Assembly (NCBI RefSeq): GCF_000963885.1
Contig: NZ_BALE01000009.1
Coordinates: forward strand, 1-64,000
Reading direction: 5' to 3'
DNA: 64,000 nt
DNA from: Tanticharoenia sakaeratensis NBRC 103193
Lineage (GTDB): Bacteria; Pseudomonadota; Alphaproteobacteria; Acetobacterales; Acetobacteraceae
The position numbers and the translations under genes were made by a program. Below, in pieces: positions 35,266-44,939 of this stretch. The notes beneath the pieces were generated by a model. The model was not told the origin of the DNA. It worked only from the letters and a program-made list of their open reading frames with translations, and did not search any database. Position 1 is the stretch's first letter. Each line of letters opens with the position of its first letter.

Positions 35266-36662
35266 TGGGCAGTCCCGGCATTTCGACGACACAGGGGCCG
35301 ACCGGCCTGCCGCAGCCGTTGCGCTGGCAGGCGATGCTGGCGGTCGCTCTCTCCGTCCTGCTGTCGGTTCTCGACTACGCGGTCGCAAACGTAGCACTGC
35401 CGACGATCGCGCGAGATATGCAGGCGACGTCATCACAGTCGATCTGGGTCATCAACGCCTACCAGTTGGCATCGCTCGCCGCATTGCTGCCGCTGGCATC
35501 GATCGGCGCGCGAATCGGTTTCGCCCGCATGTGCCGCATCGGCATCATGCTGTTCATGGTCGCATCCGCGCTCTGCGCGCTTTCGCATACCCTGCTGGAA
35601 TTGACGCTGGCGCGTGCGCTGCAGGGGTTCGGAGGCGCCTGCATCATGAGCGTCAACATCGCCCTGATCCGCTTCATCTATCCGCACGAGCAGATCGGCC
35701 GCGGTATCGCGCTGAACGGTCTCGTCATCGGCAGCGGCGTGGCCCTCGGGCCGACGATCGGGTCGATCGTCCTGTCGGTTGCAACCTGGCCATGGATCTT
35801 CTGGATCAATATCCCGCTGGCACTGGCGGCACTCGGGCTCGCCTGGTCCGCGCTGCCGCAGACGCCGCGCTCCACCGTGGCGGTCGATGTCGCGGGTATC
35901 GTGGCAACGCTTGCGGCGTTCGTGTTCACGGTGCTGGGACTCGACGACATCGTGCACGGACACGCCGATTCGGGCGGTGTGATGTTCGTGGTCGGCATCA
36001 TCGCATGGGCGTTGCTGCTGCGCCGTCAGCGCGGGCGCGCCAATCCGATCGTGCCGGTCGACCTGCTGCGCGATCCGGAATTCGCGGTCGCGTTCTTCGT
36101 CGGCATGGTCGCGTTCATCGCGTCCAACTTCTTCATCATCTCGATGCCGTTCACACTCGAGACGCTGATGCACCGCAGTCCTTCGGTCACAGGCTTCCTC
36201 ATTGCGCCATGGGCCGTGGGTGTTGCGGTCATGTCCTATACCATCGGCAAGGTCGCGGACCGACTGCCGGCAGGCGTTCTGTCGACCGTCGGGATCGGGG
36301 TGACGGCGCTGGGCTTCCTGCTGCTGCGTCTGTTGCCGCCCGATGCATCGAATGTCGATATCGTGTGGCGCACGGCGCTGGCGGGCTGCGGCTTCGGCGC
36401 TTTCCAGCCGCCGAACAATCGCATGATGATGATCCTCGCACCGCGCGGCCGGGAAGGCGGGGCCAGCGGTCTGCTGTCGGTCGCACGTCTCGGCGGCCAG
36501 ACGCTGGGCGCGCTTCTGGTGGCAGGGGTCTTTGCGATCCACGCCGATCTGGCGCCAGAGCGCTGTCTGGCGCTGGCGACATTGTCCGGTCTCGTTGCGT
36601 GTCTGTTGAGCGGGTCGCGTCTGGTCGTCGGCAGACGGCGTCAGGCCGGCGTCACGCGATAA
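35265..36662 (+). CDS. DHA2-type MFS multidrug transporter
   Basis: 465 residues with many hydrophobic helices. It carries the drug-antiporter pattern LDYAVANVALPTIARDMQ in helix 1 (motif D1) and ARALQGFGGACIMS with GSGVALGPTIGSIV (motif C) in helix 5, marking an exporter. The closest general type is the EmrB/QacA group, 14 helices. Co-transcription with the upstream dienelactone hydrolase could mean both handle the same toxic compound. The 3' end overlaps the convergent methyltransferase gene by 22 bases. Confidence 0.87.
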   Translation: MGSPGISTTQGPTGLPQPLRWQAMLAVALSVLLSVLDYAVANVALPTIARDMQATSSQSIWVINAYQLASLAALLPLASIGARIGFARMCRIGIMLFMVASALCALSHTLLELTLARALQGFGGACIMSVNIALIRFIYPHEQIGRGIALNGLVIGSGVALGPTIGSIVLSVATWPWIFWINIPLALAALGLAWSALPQTPRSTVAVDVAGIVATLAAFVFTVLGLDDIVHGHADSGGVMFVVGIIAWALLLRRQRGRANPIVPVDLLRDPEFAVAFFVGMVAFIASNFFIISMPFTLETLMHRSPSVTGFLIAPWAVGVAVMSYTIGKVADRLPAGVLSTVGIGVTALGFLLLRLLPPDASNVDIVWRTALAGCGFGAFQPPNNRMMMILAPRGREGGASGLLSVARLGGQTLGALLVAGVFAIHADLAPERCLALATLSGLVACLLSGSRLVVGRRRQAGVTR

Positions 36663-37282
36663 AGCGTGGTCCGGCGTGTGGTGCGGTCTTCAAGCTCTTC
36701 AGACGTCGGAACGATCCGGCTCGTGATCTCGGCCAGACCCATCGTCGGGCGATAGGCCCGTCCCGGGTCGGCGATCCAGACTTCGGCCGTTCGGGCGCAG
36801 CGTTGCAGCCATGGCATGATGTGGGCTGCCATCGGAGCGTTGTAGCAGATATCGCCGCACAGGATCAGATCCCATGCGCAGTCCCGGCCAACGAGATCCG
36901 CGGTCTCGGTCTCGACGGCTATGTTATTGAGGCCTGCGTTCAAGGCGACGGCAAAGGCTGCCATTGGGTCGATATCATTGCACAGGACCGAGGCAGCCCC
37001 CGCCATGGCGCAGGCGATGCCGGCAAGCCCGGAGCCGGAGGCGAAATCCAGAACGCGGCGTCCGGCAACCAGCTCCGGATTGTCCAGAACATGCCGGGCG
37101 ATGAGCTGACTGCCGGGCCAGGCAAATGCCCAGAACGGCGGTTCGATGCCCGATCGTGCCAGATGTGTCTCGGTTGCCTGCCACAACGGTGTAATCTCGG
37201 TCGCCAGATGCAGGGCGATTTCCGGCACCAGCGGCGGGTGGGCCGCGACCGTCTGCTGCGTGACGAATTCGATTTCGTTCAT
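36641..37282 (-). CDS. SAM-dependent methyltransferase (ETFB/NNMT-like)
   Basis: 213 residues from the ATG at 37282, just after the ubiA stop. The SAM-binding motif is VLDFASGSGLAGIACAMAGA, followed by the acidic NDIDPMAA. The N-terminal PPFWAFAWPGSQ resembles a block found in protein-lysine methyltransferases that modify electron transfer flavoprotein and in nicotinamide N-methyltransferase-like proteins. The substrate is not known. It follows ubiA after 1 base, so the two are co-transcribed. Confidence 0.83.
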   Translation of the reverse strand: MNEIEFVTQQTVAAHPPLVPEIALHLATEITPLWQATETHLARSGIEPPFWAFAWPGSQLIARHVLDNPELVAGRRVLDFASGSGLAGIACAMAGAASVLCNDIDPMAAFAVALNAGLNNIAVETETADLVGRDCAWDLILCGDICYNAPMAAHIMPWLQRCARTAEVWIADPGRAYRPTMGLAEITSRIVPTSEELEDRTTRRTTLYRVTPA

Positions 37283-37283
37283 T

Positions 37284-38216
37284 TCAGAGCAGACGTCCGC
37301 AGGCAAACGCGAGCGCCAGTATCCAGCCTGCCGGGACGTTTGCCTTGAAGAGCCTGAGGGCTCGCGGCCCATTGGCTGGATCGAGTATCGCGACCTGCCA
37401 TCCGAGCAGCGCGCATCCAAGCGCGAAGGGGGGCCAGAACCACAATCCGAGCCCGGCCGCGCGTGCCGAAAGCGCCAGCAGCACGAGTGCCGCGGCGTAA
37501 CAACCGCCGATGAACATGCGCGCCCGGCCTGCCATCAGCCGCGAAGTCGATTTCACACCGATCCGCGCATCGTCCTCCATGTCCTGGAAGCCGTAGATCG
37601 TATCGAAGCCCAGCTGCCACAGGATCACGCCGGCATACAGCGCCAGAAGCGGCTCGATCATGGGCGAAAGCTCGCCCGGCGTCGCCGCCACGACGCCCAT
37701 GGGGGCGCCGAATCCGAACGTGAATCCCATCACCAGCTGCGGCCACCACGTCACGCGCTTGGCCAGCGGATACAGCGCGGTCAGCACGAGCCCGAGCGGC
37801 GCCAGAGCCCAGGCTGCCGGTCGGAGCTGCGCAAGCACGAGAACCGCGATCAGCAGCCATGCGACCAGAAACAGGAGCGCGTCGCGTGGCCTCAGGGCAC
37901 CGCAGGCCAGCGGCCGCCCTGCCGTGCGGGCGACCTTCGCGTCGATATCGCGATCCCACAGATCGTTGATGACGCAGCCCGCCGACCGCATGGCCAGCGA
38001 GCCGATCGCAAACAGGATGGCCAGATGAAGCCGGGACCAGACGGATACCCCCGGCGGCAGCAGGAGCCCCCAGAGCCCCGGCAGAAAAAGCAGCCAGGTG
38101 CCGACCGGCCGGTCGAGCCGCGCCAGAAGCACATAGGCGCGCGCGCGGGGGGGCAGGCGCGCGGCCCATCCGGTGGACTTGATATCGGTATGGGCGGCCG
38201 GGCGCGCAGGGATCAT
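37284..38216 (-). CDS. ubiA: 4-Hydroxybenzoate polyprenyltransferase
   Basis: 310 residues from the ATG at 38216, with GGAG 7-8 bases upstream; a GTG 10 codons earlier is possible. The two aspartate-rich motifs of UbiA are present: NDLWDRDIDAKVARTAGRP and DMEDDARIGVKSTSRLMAG, in a protein of about nine helices. It attaches the polyprenyl tail to 4-hydroxybenzoate in ubiquinone synthesis, at the inner membrane. Ubiquinone is the electron acceptor for the periplasmic dehydrogenases of acetic acid bacteria. Confidence 0.94.
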   Translation of the reverse strand: MIPARPAAHTDIKSTGWAARLPPRARAYVLLARLDRPVGTWLLFLPGLWGLLLPPGVSVWSRLHLAILFAIGSLAMRSAGCVINDLWDRDIDAKVARTAGRPLACGALRPRDALLFLVAWLLIAVLVLAQLRPAAWALAPLGLVLTALYPLAKRVTWWPQLVMGFTFGFGAPMGVVAATPGELSPMIEPLLALYAGVILWQLGFDTIYGFQDMEDDARIGVKSTSRLMAGRARMFIGGCYAAALVLLALSARAAGLGLWFWPPFALGCALLGWQVAILDPANGPRALRLFKANVPAGWILALAFACGRLL

Positions 38217-38320
38217 GACGGGCTCCGGCAGGACATCCACCGACACGGACCCCGCGAGGGGTTTCGGTCCGCTTCGCTGTGGTTCATTTTCATCGTCGTT
38301 CTTATAGACCAGATAGCGGA

Positions 38321-39142
38321 TTGGAGGACACCATCGCGCAGGACAGCCCCCGCCTGTTCATCGAACCGGGCGATACGGTCTGGCAGCCGGATGCGGATAT
38401 CGCGCTGTCGCCCGAGCATGCCCATTATCTCGGCGTGGTGCTTCGCCTTGCCGAAGGGGCCGAAGTGCGCCCCTTCAATGCGCGTGACGGTGAATGGCTC
38501 GGCCGGATCGGGCACATCCGCAAGGGACGCGGGCAGGTGCATCTGCAGTCCCGTCTGCGCGAACCCGCGCCGCCCGGCGGTCCGACACTCGTCTTCTCAC
38601 CGCTCAAGCGTGATGCAACCGATCTCGTGATCCGTATGGCGACCGAGCTGGGCGTGGGCCGGCTTGCACCCGTCACGACCGAGCGGACCAACACGCATCG
38701 AATCAATCCCGAACGCTGGCGCGCCATCTGCATCGAGGCCGCGGAACAATGCGAACGCCTCGATATCCCGCAGATCGATCCGTTGATCACGCTGGGAGCT
38801 GCACTCGATGGCTGGCCATCGGATGTTCCTCTGTATGCGGCCTTGGAACGCATGACGGATCCGAAGACGGATCTGTCAGCAATGCCGCAGGGTTTTGCGG
38901 CACTGATCGGGCCGGAGGGAGGATTCTCACCCGGTGAGGCGGCCCGGCTCGAGCGCGCGGCCTTCGTGCGCCCGATATCCCTTGGCCCGCTGGTGCTTCG
39001 GGCCGATACGGCGGCCTGTGTCACGCTTGGACTGTTGCAAGCACGCTCGCGGGCTGGCACGGAGGGGGACACGTCCGGGCATTCAGACCTGGCACGCCTT
39101 CAGGCAGGATTTTCCGCGAACGCCCATGTCCAATCCCGGTGA
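38321..39142 (+). CDS. rsmE: 16S rRNA (uracil-1498-N3)-methyltransferase RsmE
   Basis: About 273 residues, a SPOUT methyltransferase. The knot motifs are clear: ALIGPEGGFSPGEAARLE and ISLGPLVLRADTAA near the C-terminus; LVFSPLKRDATDLVIRMATE precedes them. It methylates U1498 of 16S rRNA. The start is uncertain: no ATG lies near the conserved N-terminus (DSPRLFIE). A TTG at 38321 is used here. A strong GGAGG (38323-38327) sits 5 bases before an in-frame ATC at 38333, and an upstream GTG at 38279 is in frame too. The 3' end overlaps gshA. Confidence 0.85.
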   Translation: MEDTIAQDSPRLFIEPGDTVWQPDADIALSPEHAHYLGVVLRLAEGAEVRPFNARDGEWLGRIGHIRKGRGQVHLQSRLREPAPPGGPTLVFSPLKRDATDLVIRMATELGVGRLAPVTTERTNTHRINPERWRAICIEAAEQCERLDIPQIDPLITLGAALDGWPSDVPLYAALERMTDPKTDLSAMPQGFAALIGPEGGFSPGEAARLERAAFVRPISLGPLVLRADTAACVTLGLLQARSRAGTEGDTSGHSDLARLQAGFSANAHVQSR

Positions 39143-40517
39143 AGAGAATGATACGCCCATCCGCCAGCGGGCGGAACTGATCGGGATCCTCGCGCGCGGC
39201 TGTAAACCGCGGGAGGACTGGCGGATCGGCACGGAGCACGAGAAGTTCGGCTTCCGCCTGCCGGGGCATGGCGGTACCGCGTTCATGCCGCCGCCGTTCC
39301 GTCCCGACGGGATCGAGGCGCTGTTGCAGGCCATCGGACGCGACGAAGCCGCATGGTCGCCGATCATGGACGACGCGATCGAGCCTGCCGGCGCATTGAT
39401 CGGGCTCAAGGGACAGGGGCCGGAGAAGGGATCCTCGATCTCGCTCGAGCCTGCCGGCCAGTTCGAACTTTCCGGCGGTCCGTTGCGGACCCTGCATGAG
39501 ACGCGCGACGAGATGGCGGCTCATTTCGAATCCGTGCGCGGCCCGGCGGAAGCGCTCGGCTATGGTTTCGCGCCGATCGGTTTTCAGCCTCTCGTTCCGC
39601 GCGACCAGATGCCGTGGATGCCGAAAGGCCGCTACGCCATCATGCGACGCCACATGCCGCGCGTGGGCAAGCTTGGCCTCGACATGATGACGCGGACCTG
39701 CACGGTCCAGGTCAATCTCGATTTCGCCGATGAAGCCGACATGGCGCGCAAGATGCGGGTCTCGCTGGCGCTCCAGCCTCTGGCGACGGCCCTGCTGGCC
39801 AACTCCCCCTTCGTTGACGGAAAGCCCAACGGCTACCTCTCGAACCGCGCGCGGATCTGGACCGATACGGACAATACGCGTTCCGGCATGCCGATGCAGT
39901 TCTTCGAAGGTGATTTCAGCTTCGATGCCTATGTCGACTGGCTGCTCGACGTGCCGATGTATTTCGTCATGCGCAACGGCCGGATGATCGATGCCGCCGG
40001 ATGTTCGTTCCGCGACTGGATGGGTGGTCGTCCGGCGCCTGTACTCGAAGGGCTCGAGCCGACGCTGGGGGACTTCGAAGATCATCTGACGACGGCTTTC
40101 CCGGACGTCCGCCTCAAGCAGTTTCTCGAGATGCGCGGCGCGGACGCCGGCTCGCCGGAGATGATGCTGGCGCAGTCCGCCCTCTGGGTCGGACTGCTGT
40201 ATGACGACGCCGCCCTGCATGCGGCGGAGAAGCTGGTGCGCGAGCATCCATGGTCGGCCTATGCCGACCTGCGGGCTGCTGTTCCGACAGATGCCATGAA
40301 CGCGGCATTCCCCGGCGGCCTGCGCCCGTTCGCCCGCCGGGTACTCTCGATTGCAGCCGACGGCCTTCTGGCACGGGGCCTGGGCGAACGTCCGTATCTC
40401 GCGCCGCTCGAGGCTATCGCGGATGGCGCGCCGACACAGGCGGAGCATTGGCTCGAGCGCTATCGCACGGTCTGGAGCGGCGACGTGACGCCCATCTTTA
40501 CGGAAGCACGCGTCTGA
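39126..40517 (+). CDS. gshA: Glutamate-cysteine ligase
   Basis: 463 residues of the proteobacterial/plant-type glutamate-cysteine ligase. Typical stretches are [14 protein letters not shown] with the metal-binding glutamates, [18 protein letters not shown], and [20 protein letters not shown]. The enzyme makes gamma-glutamylcysteine, the first step to glutathione. It starts inside the end of rsmE (17-base overlap) and is followed 1 base later by mbfA, so glutathione synthesis and iron export are transcribed together. Confidence 0.94.
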   Translation: MSNPGEENDTPIRQRAELIGILARGCKPREDWRIGTEHEKFGFRLPGHGGTAFMPPPFRPDGIEALLQAIGRDEAAWSPIMDDAIEPAGALIGLKGQGPEKGSSISLEPAGQFELSGGPLRTLHETRDEMAAHFESVRGPAEALGYGFAPIGFQPLVPRDQMPWMPKGRYAIMRRHMPRVGKLGLDMMTRTCTVQVNLDFADEADMARKMRVSLALQPLATALLANSPFVDGKPNGYLSNRARIWTDTDNTRSGMPMQFFEGDFSFDAYVDWLLDVPMYFVMRNGRMIDAAGCSFRDWMGGRPAPVLEGLEPTLGDFEDHLTTAFPDVRLKQFLEMRGADAGSPEMMLAQSALWVGLLYDDAALHAAEKLVREHPWSAYADLRAAVPTDAMNAAFPGGLRPFARRVLSIAADGLLARGLGERPYLAPLEAIADGAPTQAEHWLERYRTVWSGDVTPIFTEARV

Positions 40518-40518
40518 C

Positions 40519-41475
40519 ATGCCCAAGCTCGTCGATCTGACCGAGCAGCAGGTTCTGGCGCTTGCGATTTCCAACGAGGAGGAGGACGGCCGGATCTATG
40601 CGGATCTCGGCCAGCTGATCGCGGACGACTACCCCGACAGCGCGCAGATCTTCTTCGAGATGGCGGCCGAGGAAGATGCCCACAGGCGTCATCTGATCGA
40701 CCTCTACATGAAGCGGTTCGGCAGTCACATACCGCTGGTCCGTCGTCAGGATATCGCCGGATTTCCGGCCCGTCGTCCGGCCTGGCAGCTCAAGTCACGC
40801 AGCATCGACACGATTCGCGATCAGGCGCGTCAGATGGAACAGGACGCGGCCCGATTCTATCGCGAGGCCGCCGGACGCTGCACGGATGCCGAAGCACGAT
40901 TGCTGCTGGGCGACCTTGCGGCGGAGGAAGACCGTCACACGCAGACCGCGGACCGGATCGCCCGTGAGAACCTGCCCGACGACAAGCGTGAGACCGAAGA
41001 CGAGGCGGCACGACGCCGGCTTGTCCTGCAGGTCGTCCAGCCAGGCCTCGTGGGCCTCATGGACGGCTCGGTCTCGACGCTTGCTCCGGTGTTTGCCGCA
41101 GCCCTGGCTTCCCACAACCCGCACGAGGCGTTTCTCGTCGGGCTTGCGGCATCCGTGGGCGCCGGCATCTCGATGGGATTTGCCGAAGCGCTATCGGATG
41201 ACGGGCGCCTTTCGGGGCGTGGCGCGCCTCTGCTCCGGGGCGTCATCTGCGGGCTCATGACCACGAGCGGTGGCATCCTTCACACGCTGCCGTTCCTTAT
41301 TCACGATTTCCGGGTGGCGTTCGCGGTCGCCATGATCGCGGTGCTGTTCGAGCTGATGCTGATCTCGTGGATCCGCTGGCGCTATCAGGACACCCCGTTC
41401 GGCAGTGCCGTCGTCCAGATCGTTCTGGGTGGCGCCCTGGTATTCGCGGCAGGTGTCGCCATCGGCGCGTCCTGA
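40519..41475 (+). CDS. mbfA: Membrane-bound ferritin MbfA (iron exporter)
   Basis: 318 residues with two parts. Residues 1-160 are a ferritin-like four-helix bundle with the metal ligands [27 protein letters not shown] and EEDRHTQTA. Residues 170-318 form a VIT1/CCC1-like membrane domain ([20 protein letters not shown], then helices to the C-terminus). In Bradyrhizobium and Agrobacterium MbfA exports iron and protects against peroxide and iron stress, under Irr control. No Irr-type site was seen here, and the gene is read with gshA. Confidence 0.92.
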   Translation: MPKLVDLTEQQVLALAISNEEEDGRIYADLGQLIADDYPDSAQIFFEMAAEEDAHRRHLIDLYMKRFGSHIPLVRRQDIAGFPARRPAWQLKSRSIDTIRDQARQMEQDAARFYREAAGRCTDAEARLLLGDLAAEEDRHTQTADRIARENLPDDKRETEDEAARRRLVLQVVQPGLVGLMDGSVSTLAPVFAAALASHNPHEAFLVGLAASVGAGISMGFAEALSDDGRLSGRGAPLLRGVICGLMTTSGGILHTLPFLIHDFRVAFAVAMIAVLFELMLISWIRWRYQDTPFGSAVVQIVLGGALVFAAGVAIGAS

Positions 41476-41488
41476 CAGGAAAAGACCA

Positions 41489-42112
41489 ATGTTTCGACGT
41501 TCTCTCGTCCTCGCGCTTCTGGCAGCGGCCATGTCCGGCATGCCGGGCGCGGCCCATGCGCAGGCCGTGCCGGCGCCGCTGACGCCTGTCGATCGCGGCT
41601 GGATCGACCGGATCCAGGATCAGCTCGGCACGATCACGACACTTCAGGCCCGGTTTCAGCAGATCGCGCCCGATGGCCGCCGGAGCACGGGCATGGCGTC
41701 CATGTCCCGCCCCGGGCGGATGCGGTTCGACTACGACAAGCCAAGCCCGCTCCTGCTCGTCGCCAATCAGGGGCAGGTCGTCTATCAGGATCGCGATATC
41801 GGGCAGGTGACGACGATTCCGCTCGACCGGACGCCACTGGGGCTCCTGCTGGCGCCCACGATCGCTCTGTCGGGTGCCGTGACCATCACGGGCTTCAGTC
41901 ATCGGAACGGCCAGATCCAGATGACGCTGGTGCGCACGGCAACGCCGGGCGAGGGAAGCCTGACGCTGCTTCTGAACGACCACCCGCTGTCGCTTCACGG
42001 CTGGGTCGCCAACGACGCGCAAGGACGCGAGACCGAGATCGACCTGTTCGACATCAGGACGCCGGCCTCTCTTCCGGCATCCCTGTTCGATCTGCCGAAG
42101 CAGCAGGACTGA
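41489..42112 (+). CDS. lolA: Outer-membrane lipoprotein carrier LolA-like protein
   Basis: 207 residues from the ATG at 41489, with AGGAAAAG upstream. A signal peptide ends at AAHAQA. The mature protein has the LolA pattern: LGTITTLQARFQQIAPDGRR and MSRPGRMRFDYDKPSPLLLVA, with a hydrophobic cup for lipoprotein acyl chains. LolA carries lipoproteins from the LolCDE machine across the periplasm. It starts 13 bases after mbfA, probably in one transcript with rsmE-gshA-mbfA, and converges on rsmI. Confidence 0.88.
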   Translation: MFRRSLVLALLAAAMSGMPGAAHAQAVPAPLTPVDRGWIDRIQDQLGTITTLQARFQQIAPDGRRSTGMASMSRPGRMRFDYDKPSPLLLVANQGQVVYQDRDIGQVTTIPLDRTPLGLLLAPTIALSGAVTITGFSHRNGQIQMTLVRTATPGEGSLTLLLNDHPLSLHGWVANDAQGRETEIDLFDIRTPASLPASLFDLPKQQD

Positions 42113-42118
42113 GGCGGA

Positions 42119-42976
42119 TCACTCCGCTTCGCGGGCGAGTTCCAGCGCGCGCGCATACACGGTCCGCCGGGGCAGCTGCACGATCCCGGCAACCAGGGTC
42201 GCCGCATCCTTGACGGAATGATCGCGCAACGCCTGCCGCAGGTGCTCGTCCAGTGAGGCCGCGCCATTGTCGTCGGCCGGCGGCGGCCCGACCAGAAGGG
42301 TGATTTCTCCGCGCGGAGCCGTTTCGGCGAAGTGGGCCGAGACCTCGCTTACCGTCCCGCGCACGACCTCCTCGAACCGTTTGGTCAGTTCGCGTGCTAC
42401 TGCCGTCGGCCGGTCCGGCCCGAACACCAGGGCCAGATCCTCGAGCGTTTCGCATAAGCGGTGCGGCGCTTCGTGCCAGATCAGCGTCGCGTGCAGGCCA
42501 GCCTGTTCGGCGGCCCGAAGCCGGGCGAACGCGGTCTGCCGTGCCTGCGCGCGCGGTGGTGGAAATCCCACGAACAGAAAGGGATGCGGAGGAAGTCCCG
42601 AGAGCGTCAGCGCCATGATGGCGGCATTCGGCCCCGGCACGGCACTGACGGGCACGCGCGCCTCGATGCAGGCGAGCACCAGCCGGTAGCCGGGGTCCGA
42701 CATCAACGGTGTCCCGGCGTCCGAGACGAGCGCCAGGCGTGCGCCGGATTGAAGCTTGTCGACCAGAAACGAAACCTGGTTCTGCTCGTTGTGGTCGTGC
42801 AACGCCCGAGTGGGTGTTGCAATGCCGCGCGATGACAACAGACGGGACGTGACCCGGGTATCCTCACACAGAATCAGATCGGCCTGGCCGAGAACCGCCG
42901 CAGCCCGATCGCTCAGGTCGCCGAGGTTGCCGATCGGGGTCGCGACGAGTGTGAGGCCCGGGCTGTGCGAGCCCAT
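42119..42976 (-). CDS. rsmI: 16S rRNA (cytidine-1402-2'-O)-methyltransferase
   Basis: 285 residues from the ATG at 42976, the family's usual length. The tetrapyrrole-methylase fold is shown by LVATPIGNLGDLSDRA, CEDTRVTSRLL, VSDAGTPLMSDPG and VPGPNAAIMALTLSGLP. It methylates the ribose of C1402 in 16S rRNA. A long open frame continues 39-173 codons upstream, but that would overlap the divergent activator gene and has no conserved content. The rsmI/lpoA divergent pair is also found in enterobacteria. Confidence 0.93.
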   Translation of the reverse strand: MGSHSPGLTLVATPIGNLGDLSDRAAAVLGQADLILCEDTRVTSRLLSSRGIATPTRALHDHNEQNQVSFLVDKLQSGARLALVSDAGTPLMSDPGYRLVLACIEARVPVSAVPGPNAAIMALTLSGLPPHPFLFVGFPPPRAQARQTAFARLRAAEQAGLHATLIWHEAPHRLCETLEDLALVFGPDRPTAVARELTKRFEEVVRGTVSEVSAHFAETAPRGEITLLVGPPPADDNGAASLDEHLRQALRDHSVKDAATLVAGIVQLPRRTVYARALELAREAE

Positions 42977-43050
42977 GGTTTGCGCTACAGAAGCATCGGC
43001 CTCGACATCCGAGCGGGTGCCGGACGATGAGACAGGAGTATCGGGTCGAG

Positions 43051-44391
43051 ATGAATGGCCGGACAAGCGGACCTCCGGATCGGAACGGTTCATTCTTTTC
43101 ACAGCCCGCGGGTGCACGGTGCAAGCTGCTATCGGCAACCATGCTCGCCCTCGGGCTTGCGGCCTGTGCAGGCGGGGGCTCCGAAAACACGCCCGCGGGC
43201 GGCGTCGGCGGCCTTCCGCCAGCGCCTGCAACGCCTCAGGCAGCATCCGTCGGCGCTCTTCTGCCGCTGTCCGGCCCGATGGCGGGACTTGGGCACGAGA
43301 TGCTCGATGCGATGCATCTTGCGCTGCCGAGCGGCCCGAGCATGCCCGAGATCGATGCGCATGATACTGCGGCACCGGGCGGCGCCGATACGGCCGCGCG
43401 GGAAGCGATTGGCCATGGCGACAAGCTTCTGCTCGGGCCGCTGACGGCGTCCGACACAGCGAAGGTCGCTCCGCTCGCAATCGCTGCGAACACACCGGTT
43501 CTGGCGTTTACCAGCGATACGAACCGCGCGCAGGCCGGTGTCTGGACTTTGGGACTGACGCCGGAACAGCAGGTCAGGCGCATGGTGTCGGCTGCCAAGG
43601 CGGCCGGGCGCCAGCATTTCGCGGCATTCCTTCCGGACAATGCACTGGGCCATGCGATGGGTCAGGCGCTGGTTCAGGCCTGCGCGGATGAAGCGCTTGC
43701 GCCGCCGAATGTCGTTTATCACGGTCCGACAGCCGATGCGATCCGCGGCAGCCTGCGCACGCTGTCGGCGTTCGACAGCCGACAGGCCAGCACAGCGCCG
43801 GCACAGCCGCCGGCGTCACAGAGCCCTGTCGATCCGGCTGTCGATCCGACAAGCGCCGGGCAACCGGCAGCGCCTTCACCTGCACCGGTGACGCCGCCCG
43901 CCAATCAGCCAGCCGCACCTCTTGCCCCACCGCCGTTCGACGCGCTTCTGCTGGCCGATACGGGTCTGCAGCTGGGTGAGACGATCAGCGCGCTTCAGGC
44001 CGATCAGGTCTCCGGAGACAAGGTACAGATCATGGGGCCTGCCCTATGGGATGCCTTCGCAACGAAGTTGTCGGCTCTGAGCGGTGCCTGGTATGCCGCG
44101 CCCGATCCGGCGGCCCGGCAGGGTTTCCTTCGGTCTTTCCGCCTGCACTACAAGATCACGCCGACGCCGGTCGCCTATCTGGCATTCGATGCGGCCGCGA
44201 TCGCGGGCATCATGGCGCATGCCGGGTACGATCCTGCGCGCCTGACGCAGTCGCAGGGCTTCTCCGGAACGGACGGCGTCTTCGCGCTGTCCCCTGACGG
44301 GCATGTGGCGCGATCTCTCGCTATTTTCGCAATTCAGAAGGGCGGCGGGTCACAGATCGCGATCCCTGCACCTGCCAGCGCACATTCCTGA
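43051..44391 (+). CDS. LpoA-like penicillin-binding protein activator
   Basis: 446 residues from the ATG at 43051; ATG 43027 is also in frame, and AGGAG stands 13 bases before 43051. A lipobox LAAC ends the signal (LALGLAACAGG). The mature protein is a type I periplasmic-binding fold (VGALLPLSGPMAGLGHEMLD), as in LpoA, which activates PBP1A in the outer membrane-peptidoglycan space. A proline/alanine-rich stretch of about 55 residues (STAPAQPPASQ... to ...LAPPPF) is inserted in the middle. Divergent from rsmI, as lpoA is in E. coli. Confidence 0.85.
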   Translation: MNGRTSGPPDRNGSFFSQPAGARCKLLSATMLALGLAACAGGGSENTPAGGVGGLPPAPATPQAASVGALLPLSGPMAGLGHEMLDAMHLALPSGPSMPEIDAHDTAAPGGADTAAREAIGHGDKLLLGPLTASDTAKVAPLAIAANTPVLAFTSDTNRAQAGVWTLGLTPEQQVRRMVSAAKAAGRQHFAAFLPDNALGHAMGQALVQACADEALAPPNVVYHGPTADAIRGSLRTLSAFDSRQASTAPAQPPASQSPVDPAVDPTSAGQPAAPSPAPVTPPANQPAAPLAPPPFDALLLADTGLQLGETISALQADQVSGDKVQIMGPALWDAFATKLSALSGAWYAAPDPAARQGFLRSFRLHYKITPTPVAYLAFDAAAIAGIMAHAGYDPARLTQSQGFSGTDGVFALSPDGHVARSLAIFAIQKGGGSQIAIPAPASAHS

Positions 44392-44425
44392 AGCGCGGGG
44401 CCGCCTTCGGGCGGCCGCACCGCTT

Positions 44426-44809
44426 TCAGGCGGCCGCGATATCGCGGATCGGAAGCACGGGGCGGATCGCGTTCAGCGCGGCCTCGAAGCTCGAGTAGAT
44501 ACCAAGATCGCTCTCGCGGATCTGGTCGATCAGAACCCAGCGCATGCCCTGGGGACGAATCAGGTAGGCCGGATCCGCGCTTTCGCGCACCCAGACCAGC
44601 ACGTGATTGACGACTTCGCCGCAACCGGGGCGGCTGTCGGAGTAGATGTCCGCGTCGCACAGGCCCATCCGCAGCCCGGCATCCAGCCAGCGCGCGAGAT
44701 ACTCGCGATGACGGGGCAGTACGTCCTGCCGGAGCGGAACGACATTACTGATGACAGCGGATTCAACGCGGTCGAACGGGCACTCTTGTTTAGAAAACGC
44801 CTGGGCCAT
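44426..44809 (-). CDS. Conserved-looking protein of unknown function
   Basis: 127 residues, probably cytoplasmic: no signal peptide, no membrane segment. The sequence is balanced and structured (LARWLDAGLRMGLCDADIYS, then MRWVLIDQIRESDLGIYSSF), so it reads as a real protein, but no family was recognised. Two related inverted repeats lie 130-215 bases upstream, so it may be under specific control. It converges on the LpoA-like gene with 34 bases between stops. Confidence 0.65.
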   Translation of the reverse strand: MAQAFSKQECPFDRVESAVISNVVPLRQDVLPRHREYLARWLDAGLRMGLCDADIYSDSRPGCGEVVNHVLVWVRESADPAYLIRPQGMRWVLIDQIRESDLGIYSSFEAALNAIRPVLPIRDIAAA

Positions 44810-44939
44810 GAACGGGTCCTTGCAAAAAGCGGGGACGAGGATCGGGCGAAGGCTGCGGCCGTGAGAAACATCACGCGACTGCGGGGCGATCGTGTGATGA
44901 AAAGTTACTCACCGAGTTGCCTGGTCCACAATCTTAAAT

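Noticed and set aside
35090-37348. A 752-codon plus-strand frame over the dienelactone hydrolase and DHA2 genes
   Set aside because: Arginine-rich translation in another frame of genuine membrane-protein genes; no domain, no ribosome site.
42977-43495. N-terminal extension of rsmI by up to 173 codons
   Set aside because: It overlaps the divergent LpoA-like gene, is arginine-rich, and exceeds the normal family length.
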